64,000 bases of DNA from Lysinibacillus contaminans (lineage in GTDB: Bacteria > Bacillota > Bacilli > Bacillales_A > Planococcaceae): positions 364,839 to 428,838 of the forward strand of contig NZ_LGRV01000001.1 in assembly GCF_001278945.1 (NCBI RefSeq), read 5' to 3'. Positions 47,595 to 56,794 of the stretch are shown one piece after another. A model generated the notes under the pieces. It was not told the DNA's origin. It searched no databases and worked only from the letters and a program-made list of their open reading frames with translations. How positions within the stretch are numbered: position 1 is the first letter of the stretch; the number at the start of each line of letters is the position of its first letter. A program made the translations under genes and the position numbers.

Positions 47595-49025
47595 ATGGGG
47601 CCCATTGCGCTTATAGCGGTGAAGATGATTGCGAATCACTTTAAATGTAGAATAGCAAGTAAGTACAAAGGCTAGGGTAATGCCACTTAATGCGGTCAAT
47701 AAGGCAAGCCACTCAAAAATGGAATACGTCCAAACATTAGACCAATTCACTTGACCATTCCATTCCTCGATGACTAAATTCATGCCATAAATGCCGGAAA
47801 CAACTGTAAATACAGTTAAAATGAACAGTAACTTATTATTACGTTTATCCGAGCGATCTTCCAAAGCACGATATAAGTTATCAAGTGTTGTTTTTGTCTC
47901 TAGATAGTGTTCTTGAATGCGAAAAATCTTTTGTAGCATTTGAGATATTTCTTTGCCCTCAGTACGAACAACTACATCATCAAAATAATAATGTGATGAG
48001 AATCTTGTGATAAGTTCAATAAGATCATCTACCACGAGCTTATCTTTACTCCAGTTAATTTCACTATGTTCAAATGCCACTTTTAACAGCATCATCCTAT
48101 AAAAGTAATGGATGAGCAGATTATAATAATGTATCCCCATAAATTTTTCAATATCACGGACGGATTTTGAAAAGGGACGATTAGCTATCGTGATTTGAGA
48201 CTGTGTAGAAGTCACGACATAACTCGAAGGCGCCCAACGAACGTGCGTATGCTCAGTAACATAATTTGTAATATATTCAGGATTGGTACTTGAGATAAAA
48301 GGTACCCCATCAGGTTTTTTTCCGTCTACTTGACCAAGACGAAATAAATGTTCATTTTTAATTTCTGCATTTTCTGCACTTAAAAGATAAGCAGACACTA
48401 ACATTCGCTCATCTTCTAAAAAAGGTAAACCACCGTAGGTATTCGTTTTATAATGGATTAAATAATCTTCTAGAAAGGGGAGGAGGTACTGGAATAATAA
48501 TTCGCTTGTGGATTGGTAATGTCCAAATTCAAAGTGATGGTTTGTACCTTTTTCCTCCTCAAGCTTTGCCTCTAGAACACGAAAATAATGAATGAAATTA
48601 ACGACATCACTAAATTCCTTTATTTCATCAGTCATTTGTAACCGTATGGTAATAATGCCAGTACCAAAAGGGCAAAGTGTTATATCAGTACTTAATATTT
48701 GATAGGGAAAGGTTTCATGTTTGCTTTGTAAAAAGCCAGTTATATTAAAGGACTTCGAAAAGCGCAAAAAATCTTGTGAATTCGATTTGGCTGGGAACAA
48801 TTTATCTTCAACGTAAGGGTAAAAAAATTGAGCAATTTCCTCATGCGAAACCGTAATGCCTTCGCTATAGAAAGCATTTTCTAACTCCTTGTTTTGTAGT
48901 GTGAAAAATGTAAATCCTTCACTTTCTAGCTTTTCACACAGCTCTTTTCTATTTTTAGGGTGGTAAGCAAACGGAAATAAAAATGTCATATATGCATGTT
49001 CAATTGCCAATGGAGTTAATGTCAT
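47592..49025 (-). CDS. CorA-like two-helix membrane protein
   Basis: 477-residue protein ending in two membrane helices (residues about 385-410 and 430-455). The first ends in GIYGMNLVIEEW, matching the GMN motif of CorA/ZntB divalent cation channels. The N-terminal 370 residues are not clearly CorA-like to me and are longer than usual. A coiled-coil-like stretch precedes the helices (LETKTTLDNLYRALED). The start is ATG 49025 after GGGAGGTG. A metal-transport role is inferred only from the C-terminus. Confidence 0.62.
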   Translation of the reverse strand: MTLTPLAIEHAYMTFLFPFAYHPKNRKELCEKLESEGFTFFTLQNKELENAFYSEGITVSHEEIAQFFYPYVEDKLFPAKSNSQDFLRFSKSFNITGFLQSKHETFPYQILSTDITLCPFGTGIITIRLQMTDEIKEFSDVVNFIHYFRVLEAKLEEEKGTNHHFEFGHYQSTSELLFQYLLPFLEDYLIHYKTNTYGGLPFLEDERMLVSAYLLSAENAEIKNEHLFRLGQVDGKKPDGVPFISSTNPEYITNYVTEHTHVRWAPSSYVVTSTQSQITIANRPFSKSVRDIEKFMGIHYYNLLIHYFYRMMLLKVAFEHSEINWSKDKLVVDDLIELITRFSSHYYFDDVVVRTEGKEISQMLQKIFRIQEHYLETKTTLDNLYRALEDRSDKRNNKLLFILTVFTVVSGIYGMNLVIEEWNGQVNWSNVWTYSIFEWLALLTALSGITLAFVLTCYSTFKVIRNHLHRYKRNGPH

Positions 49026-49078
49026 TGTATACACCTCCCTATGCATAAAACTTTCCACATTCTATCTTTTTTAAACAT

Positions 49079-49112
49079 AAAAACAGAGAGAAGGAAATCT
49101 TCTCTCTGTTTT
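49079..49112 (-). terminator. Terminator of patB
   Basis: AAAACAGAGAGA with its perfect complement; on the minus strand it follows the patB stop and runs into T residues. Confidence 0.88.
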
Positions 49113-49119
49113 AGTTACA

Positions 49120-50289
49120 TTATGCAAGCGCCTTTTTAAAGCGAGCTACACCTTCTTTTACGAGGTCTAGGGAGCAAGCGACATTCATGCGTAAAAATCC
49201 GTTGCCTTCTACACCGTATTTAGTGCCTGGCTCTAAAGCAAGATGCCCAACTTCTAGTAAACGTTTCATCATGTCCTTTTCGTCGATGCCTAGCTCACGA
49301 TAGTCAATCCAAATTAAATACGTTCCTTGTGGCTTTGGAATATGAATACCTGGTAGCTGTCCAAGCTCAGCAATGACATAATCTATATTTTTAGATACAT
49401 AGACTAATAGCTCATCTAGCCAAGGTTTACCTTCAGTATAGGCCGCATGCAGTGCAATAGGAGCAAAGTTATTTAATGAGCCATGACCACTTGCCGTAAT
49501 TACTGCCTCTAATTGTGCACGTTTTTTCTTATCTGACACAATCATGTAAGCAATTTGAATGCCAGCTAAATTAAAGGTCTTAGTCGGTGCCATGCATGTA
49601 ATGATGCGGTCGATTTCATCACCAGCCACTTTCGCAAGTGGTGTGTGGACAGCGCCATCAAGCATTAAGTCGGCATGGATTTCATCTGAAATAATGAGAA
49701 CATCATATTTGGCACAAAGGCGTACGATTTCTTTTAGCGTTTCTTCACTCCATACGTAGCCACCTGGATTATGAGGATTACATAAAATGTACGCTTTGAC
49801 ATCCTGTGCAAGTGCTTGTTCGAATGCTTCAAAGTCGTAAACAAATGTACCGTTTTCTTCTACTAAGGGACAAGTAATGACTTCGCGGTCGTTAGTTTTA
49901 GGTACATTGAAAAATGGTGGATAGACTGGCGTTGAAACAAGTACTTTATCACCTGGTTTTGTTAGCGCTGTTAAGATATTTGCCATTGCTGGAATAACAC
50001 CTTGACGGAATAAAATAGACTCTTTTTCAATCTGCCATCCATGACGCGTATGTAGCCAGTCAACAACTGAATCTTTGGCATCGTCACTAATGAAACTATA
50101 GCCGAAAACAGATTGCTCTAAATAGTTATGAAGTGCTTGTGTGACAGCTTCAGGTGCAGCAAAATCCATATCTGCTACCCACATCGGTAAAATATCTGAA
50201 GCATCTTTTAGGCTATATACTTTCTCCATAGCATCCCATTTAAAGGAGTTAGTATGACGTCGATTCATAGGTTGATCAAAAATAGACAA
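49120..50289 (-). CDS. patB: Cystathionine beta-lyase / PLP aminotransferase (MalY/PatB family)
   Basis: 389-residue fold-type I PLP enzyme. The PLP lysine is K237 in APTKTFNLAG; PMWVADMDFAAPEAV, CNPHNPGGYVW and SDEIHADLML are family signatures. PatB of B. subtilis cleaves C-S bonds of cystathionine and cysteine conjugates, so this enzyme links to methionine synthesis or sulfur salvage. The start is TTG 50289, with GAGTGA upstream. It is divergent from yugE, as part of the conserved patB-yugE-yugI region. Confidence 0.88.
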   Translation of the reverse strand: MSIFDQPMNRRHTNSFKWDAMEKVYSLKDASDILPMWVADMDFAAPEAVTQALHNYLEQSVFGYSFISDDAKDSVVDWLHTRHGWQIEKESILFRQGVIPAMANILTALTKPGDKVLVSTPVYPPFFNVPKTNDREVITCPLVEENGTFVYDFEAFEQALAQDVKAYILCNPHNPGGYVWSEETLKEIVRLCAKYDVLIISDEIHADLMLDGAVHTPLAKVAGDEIDRIITCMAPTKTFNLAGIQIAYMIVSDKKKRAQLEAVITASGHGSLNNFAPIALHAAYTEGKPWLDELLVYVSKNIDYVIAELGQLPGIHIPKPQGTYLIWIDYRELGIDEKDMMKRLLEVGHLALEPGTKYGVEGNGFLRMNVACSLDLVKEGVARFKKALA

Positions 50290-50361
50290 GCAAATCACTC
50301 TTTTCTTTTTTATTTACTATGGTATCATACGATTAATATAAAAAGATAATAGGTGAGTATT

Positions 50362-50622
50362 TTGGAAAATAGTAGAATGAATCGAACTGCCGTATATTTG
50401 CTAGAAGCGTGGGATCCATTCCAATTAGGTATGGGCCATTATGATACGGAAACAGCAGATGTTGTTGCTGCACTACAAGGCATTGATGATCCATCAACGC
50501 TTGCGAAAGTGATTCAAGACACATATGAGCACTCGTTTGAACAATGGATTCCGTTTGAAGATTGTGTAGCCATTTCATACAAACTAATTGCCGTTAAATT
50601 TGAAGCAAAATGCATTATCTAA
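50362..50622 (+). CDS. yugE: DUF1871 family protein (YugE-like)
   Basis: 86-residue acidic helical protein with the DUF1871 signature LLEAWDPFQLGMGHYDTE. The function is unknown. The start is TTG 50362, with AGGTGA upstream; GTG 50353 is inside the ribosome site. Its neighbours patB and yugI match the B. subtilis arrangement. Confidence 0.78.
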   Translation: MENSRMNRTAVYLLEAWDPFQLGMGHYDTETADVVAALQGIDDPSTLAKVIQDTYEHSFEQWIPFEDCVAISYKLIAVKFEAKCII

Positions 50623-50626
50623 TGAA

Positions 50627-50690
50627 AGGCATTCGCACACTTCTATCCTCGATTTCGAGAGGGTAAAAGACCCGCGAATACCTAGACAAT
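50627..50690 (+). other. Short structured element after yugE with shared CCTAGACAA tail
   Basis: AGGCATTCGC (50627-50636) pairs with GCGAATACCT (50674-50683). Inside, TATCCTCG faces CGAGAGGGTA, and GGG/CCC gives an alternative hairpin. The tail CCTAGACAATAAT resembles that of the element at 3296-3469. No ORF. Confidence 0.45.
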
Positions 50691-50694
50691 AATT

Positions 50695-50741
50695 AAAAAT
50701 CCTCGTAGCCTTTATTATGGTGCGAGGATTTTCTTTTATTT
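50695..50741 (+). terminator. Terminator after yugE
   Basis: AAAATCCTCG pairs perfectly with CGAGGATTTT over a 17-base loop; a T-rich tail follows. Confidence 0.87.
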
Positions 50742-50876
50742 TTAGAATGATCATCAATAGCTCGGTTAATTTCGAAAATTAATATCAAGAAGTACTGGTA
50801 GCAAATCATAATAACATGTAACAATTATAAAAAAGGTTTCGTTTCAATTGTAAAGAAAGATAAGGAGGGGGTGCTG

Positions 50877-51425
50877 GTGACGGAACACAAATTAATTGAA
50901 CGTGCACAACAAGGAGATAAAGAAGCATACATAGAGCTGATCCGATACCATCAGCAAACGGTTGAAAAGTTTGCTTATCAATGTGGTGTACATACAAGTG
51001 ATGTGGCAGATGTCGCACAAGAAGTGTTTGTGAAATTATACCGGTTTTTGCATCAATTTAAACAAGATCGTTTTACAACATGGCTTTATAAAATTACGCT
51101 CAATGCCACTCGTGATTACTACCGTAAAGAAAAGCGTGAGCAAGTAAAGGAAGATCGACTAAACGCGCAGCCACAAGCATCTAATGTATCTGCGGAGAAG
51201 CATGTCCTCAATTTTGAGGAAGATCGACTGTTACATAAGGCTATTCAAGCACTCGATGAAAATTATCGCTATCCACTCGTGTTATTTTATTTCCATGAAT
51301 TAAAGTATGAGGAAATTGCAGAGGTACTTGGTATTTCACTATCCACGGTCAAAGTACGCATTTTACGCGCGAAGGAAAAGCTTAAAGTGGCGCTGACGAG
51401 GGAGGGGAGTGTTGAAAATGGATGA
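50877..51425 (+). CDS. ECF-type RNA polymerase sigma factor
   Basis: 182-residue sigma-70-family protein of the extracytoplasmic function class. Region 2 is ADVAQEVFVKLYRFLHQFKQDRFTTWLYKI and region 4 carries the helix-turn-helix YEEIAEVLGISLSTVKVRILRAKEKL. The start is GTG 50877, eight bases after AAGGAGG; 50871 is too close. The next gene overlaps it and encodes a one-helix membrane protein, so this is a sigma/anti-sigma pair. A weak TGTAAC-N17-CGTTT at 50816-50843 might be an autoregulated promoter. Confidence 0.88.
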   Translation: MTEHKLIERAQQGDKEAYIELIRYHQQTVEKFAYQCGVHTSDVADVAQEVFVKLYRFLHQFKQDRFTTWLYKITLNATRDYYRKEKREQVKEDRLNAQPQASNVSAEKHVLNFEEDRLLHKAIQALDENYRYPLVLFYFHELKYEEIAEVLGISLSTVKVRILRAKEKLKVALTREGSVENG

Positions 51426-53061
51426 TAAGCAATTTGACAAACGTATGGAGCTTTTAAAAAAATCATATGATCGAATGGAGCCACAATTAGATCCAATAGA
51501 TGTTTTTGCGCAGATTGAAGTGGAGGAATCCTTGCCGCCGGTTCAGACTGTAACCACACCACCAAAACATCCCTCGAAATGGCAAAAGCCAGCTGTTTGG
51601 GCGGCGAGTATTGCTAGTGTGTTGCTTGTTGGTTTACTAGTAGCGCCTTATGTGTTAGAAACTTCAACTTCTTTACCACCAACAGAAGAAATTGCTATTA
51701 CACCTATCGAGGACTACGATGTGTGGCTAGATGAATTTACAAAAACGTATGAAACGAAGCGCGAGCAAATGCGAGAGGAGCTGGATATGCCCGAGGAGGC
51801 GTTAAAACAGCTGCAGTCAGTTCAAAGTGCTGCAAGTGCTTTACATCATTTGAAGAAAGATAAAGAGAGAATTTTATCAAATCAAAAATCAACGAGCGGC
51901 TTTATTGAAGATATGACAGCAGGTATTTTAGAACTCCTAATGACACCACGTGAGAAGATTCAAAAAATGGCGGATTATGATTCTAAAGAGCAAGTATCGT
52001 TTAGTGATTCTTTTTCCCAATATGATTCTTATGCACAAAATGCAGAAGATGTTGCACGTTATTATACAGAGCAGTTAGCCCCATTTAAGAAGTTTTTATT
52101 AGGTGAGCCAGCGCAATTTCCGCAAGAACTGAAGAACTTGATTGCAACAGCAAATAAGCAATATATTGAGCTGCAAAATGACGGTCAGTTTCGTCCAGAC
52201 CCTATATTTGGTAAGAATGCGCCTTCTTATATGAAAGCTACGCCTCCCGATGTACTTGGTTATTATAAGCATTTGGCGACAGGTTCATTGCTTGTCGGTG
52301 GAGATTTGCGTTTACCAGCTAGTGAAACAGCGGATATTTTGGTTATGTATGAGCAAGTACTTATAGCAGATCCTTTTACAGATTTCCCTGAATATATGGT
52401 GTTAAAGGGGGAATTTGAAAACACGTGGCTAGCACTCTTAAAAGGTACAGACGCTTTTCCAATGCGAATGGCAGATGGTCGACTTACTGAGGAGTATCAA
52501 GATTTTGTCATGGGTGTGGCAAATGGTGAGTATGGTGAAGCTATGCAGGGTATGGTAAAAAAAATAGTAAGTGAGCTAGAGTCAGGCGAATCTCAAACGC
52601 TAACGCAATTAACGGAATATGATGTATCAATGGGAATTTTATCACAGAAGAATCAAAATTTTGAATACTTTAACGCAACAAAAGTGACGACTTCTGGAAA
52701 TTGGATACAAGAAGCACATTTGCTTTATAAAGCCTATACAGAATCAGGGGATGTGAAGATGCTTGATACCTTGCATCCATTAAATGTAGCGAAATTATTT
52801 TTATTTGCTCTTTCTCAAGAGGATTATAAAACGGCGCAGCAGCTAATAACGAGCGATGTTGAGCTTGCAGACATATCAAAATTTAATGATATACGCATTT
52901 TTTCTGAACTTAGTGTAACGTACGGTTCTACGGTCACGATAATTGCAATAGTGAAAGAGGAAGAACGCGAGATATATGGACAGGAAATTATATTTAAAAT
53001 AGATAAGGTGGATGCGGAAGGGGGCCAATCTCGTTACCGTATTTCGGCCATCAACAAATAA
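51418..53061 (+). CDS. Probable anti-sigma factor, single-span membrane protein
   Basis: 547-residue protein overlapping the sigma gene by eight bases. A cytoplasmic N-terminus of about 57 residues, one membrane helix (VWAASIASVLLVGLLVAPYVL, about 59-79) and a large extracytoplasmic region of about 465 residues make up the whole. The N-terminus lacks an obvious HxxxCxxC zinc motif. I do not recognise the outer domain; it is polar, with heptad-like stretches early on. The anti-sigma role is inferred from overlap with the ECF gene and topology. ATG 51418 has GAGGGGAG upstream. Confidence 0.72.
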   Translation: MDDKQFDKRMELLKKSYDRMEPQLDPIDVFAQIEVEESLPPVQTVTTPPKHPSKWQKPAVWAASIASVLLVGLLVAPYVLETSTSLPPTEEIAITPIEDYDVWLDEFTKTYETKREQMREELDMPEEALKQLQSVQSAASALHHLKKDKERILSNQKSTSGFIEDMTAGILELLMTPREKIQKMADYDSKEQVSFSDSFSQYDSYAQNAEDVARYYTEQLAPFKKFLLGEPAQFPQELKNLIATANKQYIELQNDGQFRPDPIFGKNAPSYMKATPPDVLGYYKHLATGSLLVGGDLRLPASETADILVMYEQVLIADPFTDFPEYMVLKGEFENTWLALLKGTDAFPMRMADGRLTEEYQDFVMGVANGEYGEAMQGMVKKIVSELESGESQTLTQLTEYDVSMGILSQKNQNFEYFNATKVTTSGNWIQEAHLLYKAYTESGDVKMLDTLHPLNVAKLFLFALSQEDYKTAQQLITSDVELADISKFNDIRIFSELSVTYGSTVTIIAIVKEEEREIYGQEIIFKIDKVDAEGGQSRYRISAINK

Positions 53062-53147
53062 GACGATGTTTTGCCCGACTAATTTGCGTATGTTATACTT
53101 TAACGTGATATATACGTAGCGAACATACAGAAAGTGGGCAAAAGGTT

Positions 53148-53525
53148 ATGGGGAAAAAATATGAATTAGGGGACGTGTTGACCGGTAAAGTAACTGGAAT
53201 TCAACCATACGGCGCCTTTGTGGCACTCGATGATGACACACAAGGCCTCGTGCATATTTCTGAAATCACATACGGTTTCGTAAAAGAAGTTGGAGAGTTT
53301 TTGACAGTTGGGCAAGAGGTTGAAGTGAAGGTACTTGAGATAGATGAATCGGCTGAAAAAATCAGCTTATCGATTCGTGCCTTACAAGACCGCCCCGCAG
53401 CATTACGTAAAAAAGATGCACTACCTCGTAAATCATTACAGGACCGTGTGGATGAATCAGATGCCAATGGTTTTAACTCTTTAAAAGACAAACTGCAGGA
53501 CTGGATCGAACAGTCAGGGCAATAG
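53148..53525 (+). CDS. yugI: S1-domain RNA-binding protein YugI (general stress protein 13 type)
   Basis: 125-residue protein with one S1 domain (residues 5-75; GDVLTGKVTGIQPYGAFVAL and GLVHISEI) and a charged C-terminal tail. Homologues bind the ribosome or mRNA and are stress-related in Bacillales and Listeria (CvfD). The ATG follows GGGCAAAAGG. It is followed by a strong terminator. Confidence 0.88.
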   Translation: MGKKYELGDVLTGKVTGIQPYGAFVALDDDTQGLVHISEITYGFVKEVGEFLTVGQEVEVKVLEIDESAEKISLSIRALQDRPAALRKKDALPRKSLQDRVDESDANGFNSLKDKLQDWIEQSGQ

Positions 53526-53526
53526 C

Positions 53527-53570
53527 AAAACACTTCGTATTTGGTTAGACGAAATACGAAGTGTTTTTTT
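53527..53570 (+). terminator. Terminator after yugI
   Basis: AAAACACTTCGTATTT pairs perfectly with its complement over a nine-base loop; a T-tract follows. Confidence 0.92.
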
Positions 53571-53673
53571 ATTTTCAATTATTGTAAAAAAATCAGTATT
53601 ATTTAGAGAATAACCCTTGAAATCACTCCGCACTATATTTATTAAACTTACATTAAAGGTCATTACTAAAACA

Positions 53674-53739
53674 TGTACTTGACTGAAAATAAACCTCACT
53701 ATTGGTAAGCGCCTGTAGTGGAATGTGCTGTCAAGTACA
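53674..53739. other. Long inverted repeat between yugI and rocR-like gene
   Basis: TGTACTTGAC (53674-53683) and GTCAAGTACA (53730-53739) are perfect complements 46 bases apart, with CACTA/TAGTG nested inside and GTAAGC/GCTTAC overlapping. No T-tract; could be a structured 3' region of the rocR-like gene on the minus strand or an operator loop. No gene in 53571-53777. Confidence 0.4.
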
Positions 53740-53777
53740 GTTTTGGGTGTAGAGCTTACATTTAAAATAGAAAATTT

Positions 53778-55085
53778 TCATTTTTTGTTCATTTTTTTTA
53801 TACGATACTGTAAGTTTTGGCGACTCATCCCAAGTGCATACGCCGCGTTCGTAATATTTCCCTCATGCAAATTCAAGACATTTTGTACATAATATGATTC
53901 AGCTTCCTGTAAATAAACATCAAGCGGCATCACCTCATTTTGTTGTTGGAACATAAAAAATTCCGGTTCGCGATGTGGCTTATTTTGTTGCTGTGCTTTA
54001 AAACGGAAATGTAACGGCAATAAATCGTAAGTAACTGTTGACTCTGTCGTCATAAATGAAGCAATTTCATCAAGTAATAGCTCAAGCTCTTTCAAATTAC
54101 CTGGCCAGTCATACTGTGAAAATAATTCCTGCACATCTGGTGAAAGCTTTGCCACATTTGAAGCAAACCGCTCACGATGACGACTGAAATAATCTTCTAC
54201 AAACGGTATTATATCCTCCTTCCGTTCCGACAACTTCGGAACGGTAATGGATATGGATGCAAAGAAATAATAGAGTGATTTTGATAACTTTTTCTCTGAA
54301 ATCAACTCAATTGGGTCACTGCCGACACTAGCAATAAGCATATACTTCGATGAAGGTAAAGAATGCAATAGCTCAAGTAATTGCTCTTGTACATCCAAAT
54401 TTAAAAATTCAATCCGTTCGAAGAAAAATGTATACTCCGTATCATTCTCAATAAGTTCCTTCACTTTATCTATCACCAATTGTGCAGAGCGACGACTAAA
54501 TAGTGTGATGAAGGCTTCAGAATCATTTAAAGCCGCATGATGAATACCCTCAGCTACTAAATCTTTCCCAGTTCCAGATTCACCGATGAGTAAGATCGGT
54601 AATTTCACCTCTGCTGCTTTTTTTGCATACGCAAGTACCTGCCTCATCGCATCAGAAACAGCTGTAATCACCTCAAACGTCAATGGCTCATCGTAACGAC
54701 GGAGCGGCTGATACACTAACTTTTCGAGCGATGTAATATCACGTGCGAATTCAATTGCGCCGATAAGTTTATCATCATCAAAAAGTGGAAAGGTATCATT
54801 AATGGTTGTAATTTCATGGCCATGTTTATTCCAATACGTTTGTTTCACATTCATTTCTTTTAAACCCGTTTGCAGAACTCGTAGTAATGTACTTTCATGT
54901 TGGCGGAAGGAAAAGAGTTCAATGATCGAGCGGTCTGTTAACTCATCAAATTGAAAGCCTTCGATTTCTTTCATTTTTGTATTATATAAAATTGTTTTTC
55001 CTGTTACATCGATAGCGTGAATGCCAACGGATACATTGTCTGCTGCAAATTTATAAAAAGGTAGTAATTGTTTAGTTTTATCCAT
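53778..55085 (-). CDS. RocR-like transcriptional regulator lacking GAFTGA (PAS-AAA+-Fis HTH)
   Basis: 435-residue protein with an N-terminal PAS-like sensor (about 1-120), an AAA+ domain and a Fis-type helix-turn-helix (ITNAAYALGMSRQNLQYRIKK). Walker A is intact (GESGTGKD, K174), as are the SERKEDI and WPGNLKELE segments. The region that should hold GAFTGA is shortened and lacks it, and Walker B reads FFFERI instead of hhhDE. Contact with sigma-54 therefore looks lost. The start is ATG 55085 after AGAGGTG. It is divergent from rocA with two palindromes between, so it probably controls the roc genes. Confidence 0.85.
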   Translation of the reverse strand: MDKTKQLLPFYKFAADNVSVGIHAIDVTGKTILYNTKMKEIEGFQFDELTDRSIIELFSFRQHESTLLRVLQTGLKEMNVKQTYWNKHGHEITTINDTFPLFDDDKLIGAIEFARDITSLEKLVYQPLRRYDEPLTFEVITAVSDAMRQVLAYAKKAAEVKLPILLIGESGTGKDLVAEGIHHAALNDSEAFITLFSRRSAQLVIDKVKELIENDTEYTFFFERIEFLNLDVQEQLLELLHSLPSSKYMLIASVGSDPIELISEKKLSKSLYYFFASISITVPKLSERKEDIIPFVEDYFSRHRERFASNVAKLSPDVQELFSQYDWPGNLKELELLLDEIASFMTTESTVTYDLLPLHFRFKAQQQNKPHREPEFFMFQQQNEVMPLDVYLQEAESYYVQNVLNLHEGNITNAAYALGMSRQNLQYRIKKMNKK

Positions 55086-55119
55086 AAAATAAACACCTCT
55101 GAGATTTTTTACTTGTAAT

Positions 55120-55182
55120 ACGCAATTTAATTTTGCATTATTAAGAATATAAAGACATTTTAGATGCAAAAAAATTTTGCGT
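55120..55182. promoter_or_regulatory. Two UAS-like palindromes between the rocR-like gene and rocA
   Basis: ACGCAATTTAATTTTGCAT (55120-55138) and ATGCAAAAAAATTTTGCGT (55164-55182) are imperfect palindromes related to each other in inverted orientation, centres 44 bp apart (about four helical turns). No -24/-12 sigma-54 promoter (GG-N10-GC) is visible before rocA. Confidence 0.65.
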
Positions 55183-55236
55183 CAATGATTTTTGTATTAC
55201 ATGCTCAATCTACATTTCACAAAGGGAGGATACATT

Positions 55237-56781
55237 ATGATTCCGTACAAACATGAACCGTTTACAGATTTCTCACTTGAGGCGAATTACAATGCATATG
55301 TAGATGCATTAAAAAAGGTAGAGGGTTATTTAGGGGAAGACTATCCATTGATCATAGGTGGAGAGCGTATTACTACTGAAGACAAAATCGTATCTTACAA
55401 TCCAGCGAAAAAGACGGAAGTAATAGGTCGTGTTTCGAAGGCAAATCAGGAACTCGCTGAGCAAGCAATGCAAGCCGCGGATAAAACATTTAAAACATGG
55501 AAAAAGGTAGATTCAGCTATTCGTGCTGATGTGTTGTTTAAAGCGGCAGCAATTATTCGTCGTCGTAAACATGAATTTTCGGCGCTATTAACAAAAGAAG
55601 CAGGCAAGCCGTGGGATGAAGCAGATGCAGATACAGCAGAGGCAATCGATTTTCTAGAGTATTACGGTCGCCAAATGCTACGCATCAAAAATGGCCAACC
55701 AGTTGAAAGTCGCCCTGGTGAATACAATCGCTATAATTATATTCCACTAGGCGTCGGCATAGTTATTTCACCATGGAATTTTCCATTTGCAATCATGGCG
55801 GGAACGACCGTGGCTGCAATTGTAACAGGCAACACTGTACTATTAAAACCAGCTTCCACTACACCTGTGGTTGCATATAAATTTATAGAAGTATTAGAAC
55901 AAGCAGGACTCCCAGCTGGTGTTGTCAATTACGTACCAGGTTCCGGAGCAGAGGTCGGTGATTACTTAGTCGATCATCCGAAAACGCGCTTTATTAGTTT
56001 TACTGGTTCGCGCGATATAGGATTACGCATTAATCAGCGCGCGGCAACACATAATGACGGACAGATTTGGATTAAACGTGTCATTGCTGAAATGGGTGGT
56101 AAAGATACTATTATTGTCGATAAAGAAGCAGATTTAGAACTTGCGGCACAATCTATAGTGAAATCAGCGTTTGGCTTTTCAGGTCAGAAATGCTCAGCCT
56201 GTTCTCGAGTTGTTATTGTTGAAGATGTGTATGACACGGTTGTTTCACGAGTAGAAGAACTTACAAAAGTATTAACAGTTGGGGACCCAACAGACTACAA
56301 TAACTATATGGCAACTGTAATTGACCAAGCCGCATTCGATAAAATTACAGCGTACATTGAAATCGGGAAAGGTGAAGGACGCCTCGTTGTAGGAGGTACA
56401 GCTGATGATTCAGTCGGTTACTTCATACAACCTACTGTATTTGCAGATGTAGCACCTTCAGCACGTATTATGAAAGAGGAAATCTTTGGGCCGGTTGTTG
56501 CTATTACCAAAGCAAAAGATTTCGATGAAGCAATTGATATTGCCAATGATACTGAGTACGGCTTAACTGGTGCAGTTATCACAACAAATCGTTTCAATCA
56601 GGAAAAAGCGCGTGAAGACTTCCATGTAGGGAATCTTTACTTTAACCGTGGTTGCACAGGTGCCATCGTAGGCTACCAACCATTTGGTGGTTTCAATATG
56701 TCTGGTACAGACTCGAAAGCGGGCGGTCCTGATTATTTACAACTGCATATGCAAGCAAAAACGACTTCGGAAATGCTTTAA
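55237..56781 (+). CDS. rocA: 1-pyrroline-5-carboxylate dehydrogenase
   Basis: 514-residue NAD-dependent aldehyde dehydrogenase-family enzyme that oxidises pyrroline-5-carboxylate to glutamate, the last step of arginine and proline catabolism. The NAD segment SFTGSRDIG, the glutamate base in IAEMGGKD and the nucleophile C319 in GQKCSACSR are intact. The start is ATG 55237 after AAAGGGAGG; ORF extension to 55192 lacks a site. rocD follows after 90 bases with a hairpin between. Confidence 0.94.
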   Translation: MIPYKHEPFTDFSLEANYNAYVDALKKVEGYLGEDYPLIIGGERITTEDKIVSYNPAKKTEVIGRVSKANQELAEQAMQAADKTFKTWKKVDSAIRADVLFKAAAIIRRRKHEFSALLTKEAGKPWDEADADTAEAIDFLEYYGRQMLRIKNGQPVESRPGEYNRYNYIPLGVGIVISPWNFPFAIMAGTTVAAIVTGNTVLLKPASTTPVVAYKFIEVLEQAGLPAGVVNYVPGSGAEVGDYLVDHPKTRFISFTGSRDIGLRINQRAATHNDGQIWIKRVIAEMGGKDTIIVDKEADLELAAQSIVKSAFGFSGQKCSACSRVVIVEDVYDTVVSRVEELTKVLTVGDPTDYNNYMATVIDQAAFDKITAYIEIGKGEGRLVVGGTADDSVGYFIQPTVFADVAPSARIMKEEIFGPVVAITKAKDFDEAIDIANDTEYGLTGAVITTNRFNQEKAREDFHVGNLYFNRGCTGAIVGYQPFGGFNMSGTDSKAGGPDYLQLHMQAKTTSEML

Positions 56782-56794
56782 CTTTTGATAGGAG

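Noticed and set aside
55120..55138. Sigma-54 (-24/-12) promoter for rocA
   Set aside because: CG and GC are 12 bases apart rather than 10, and the -24 GG is missing.
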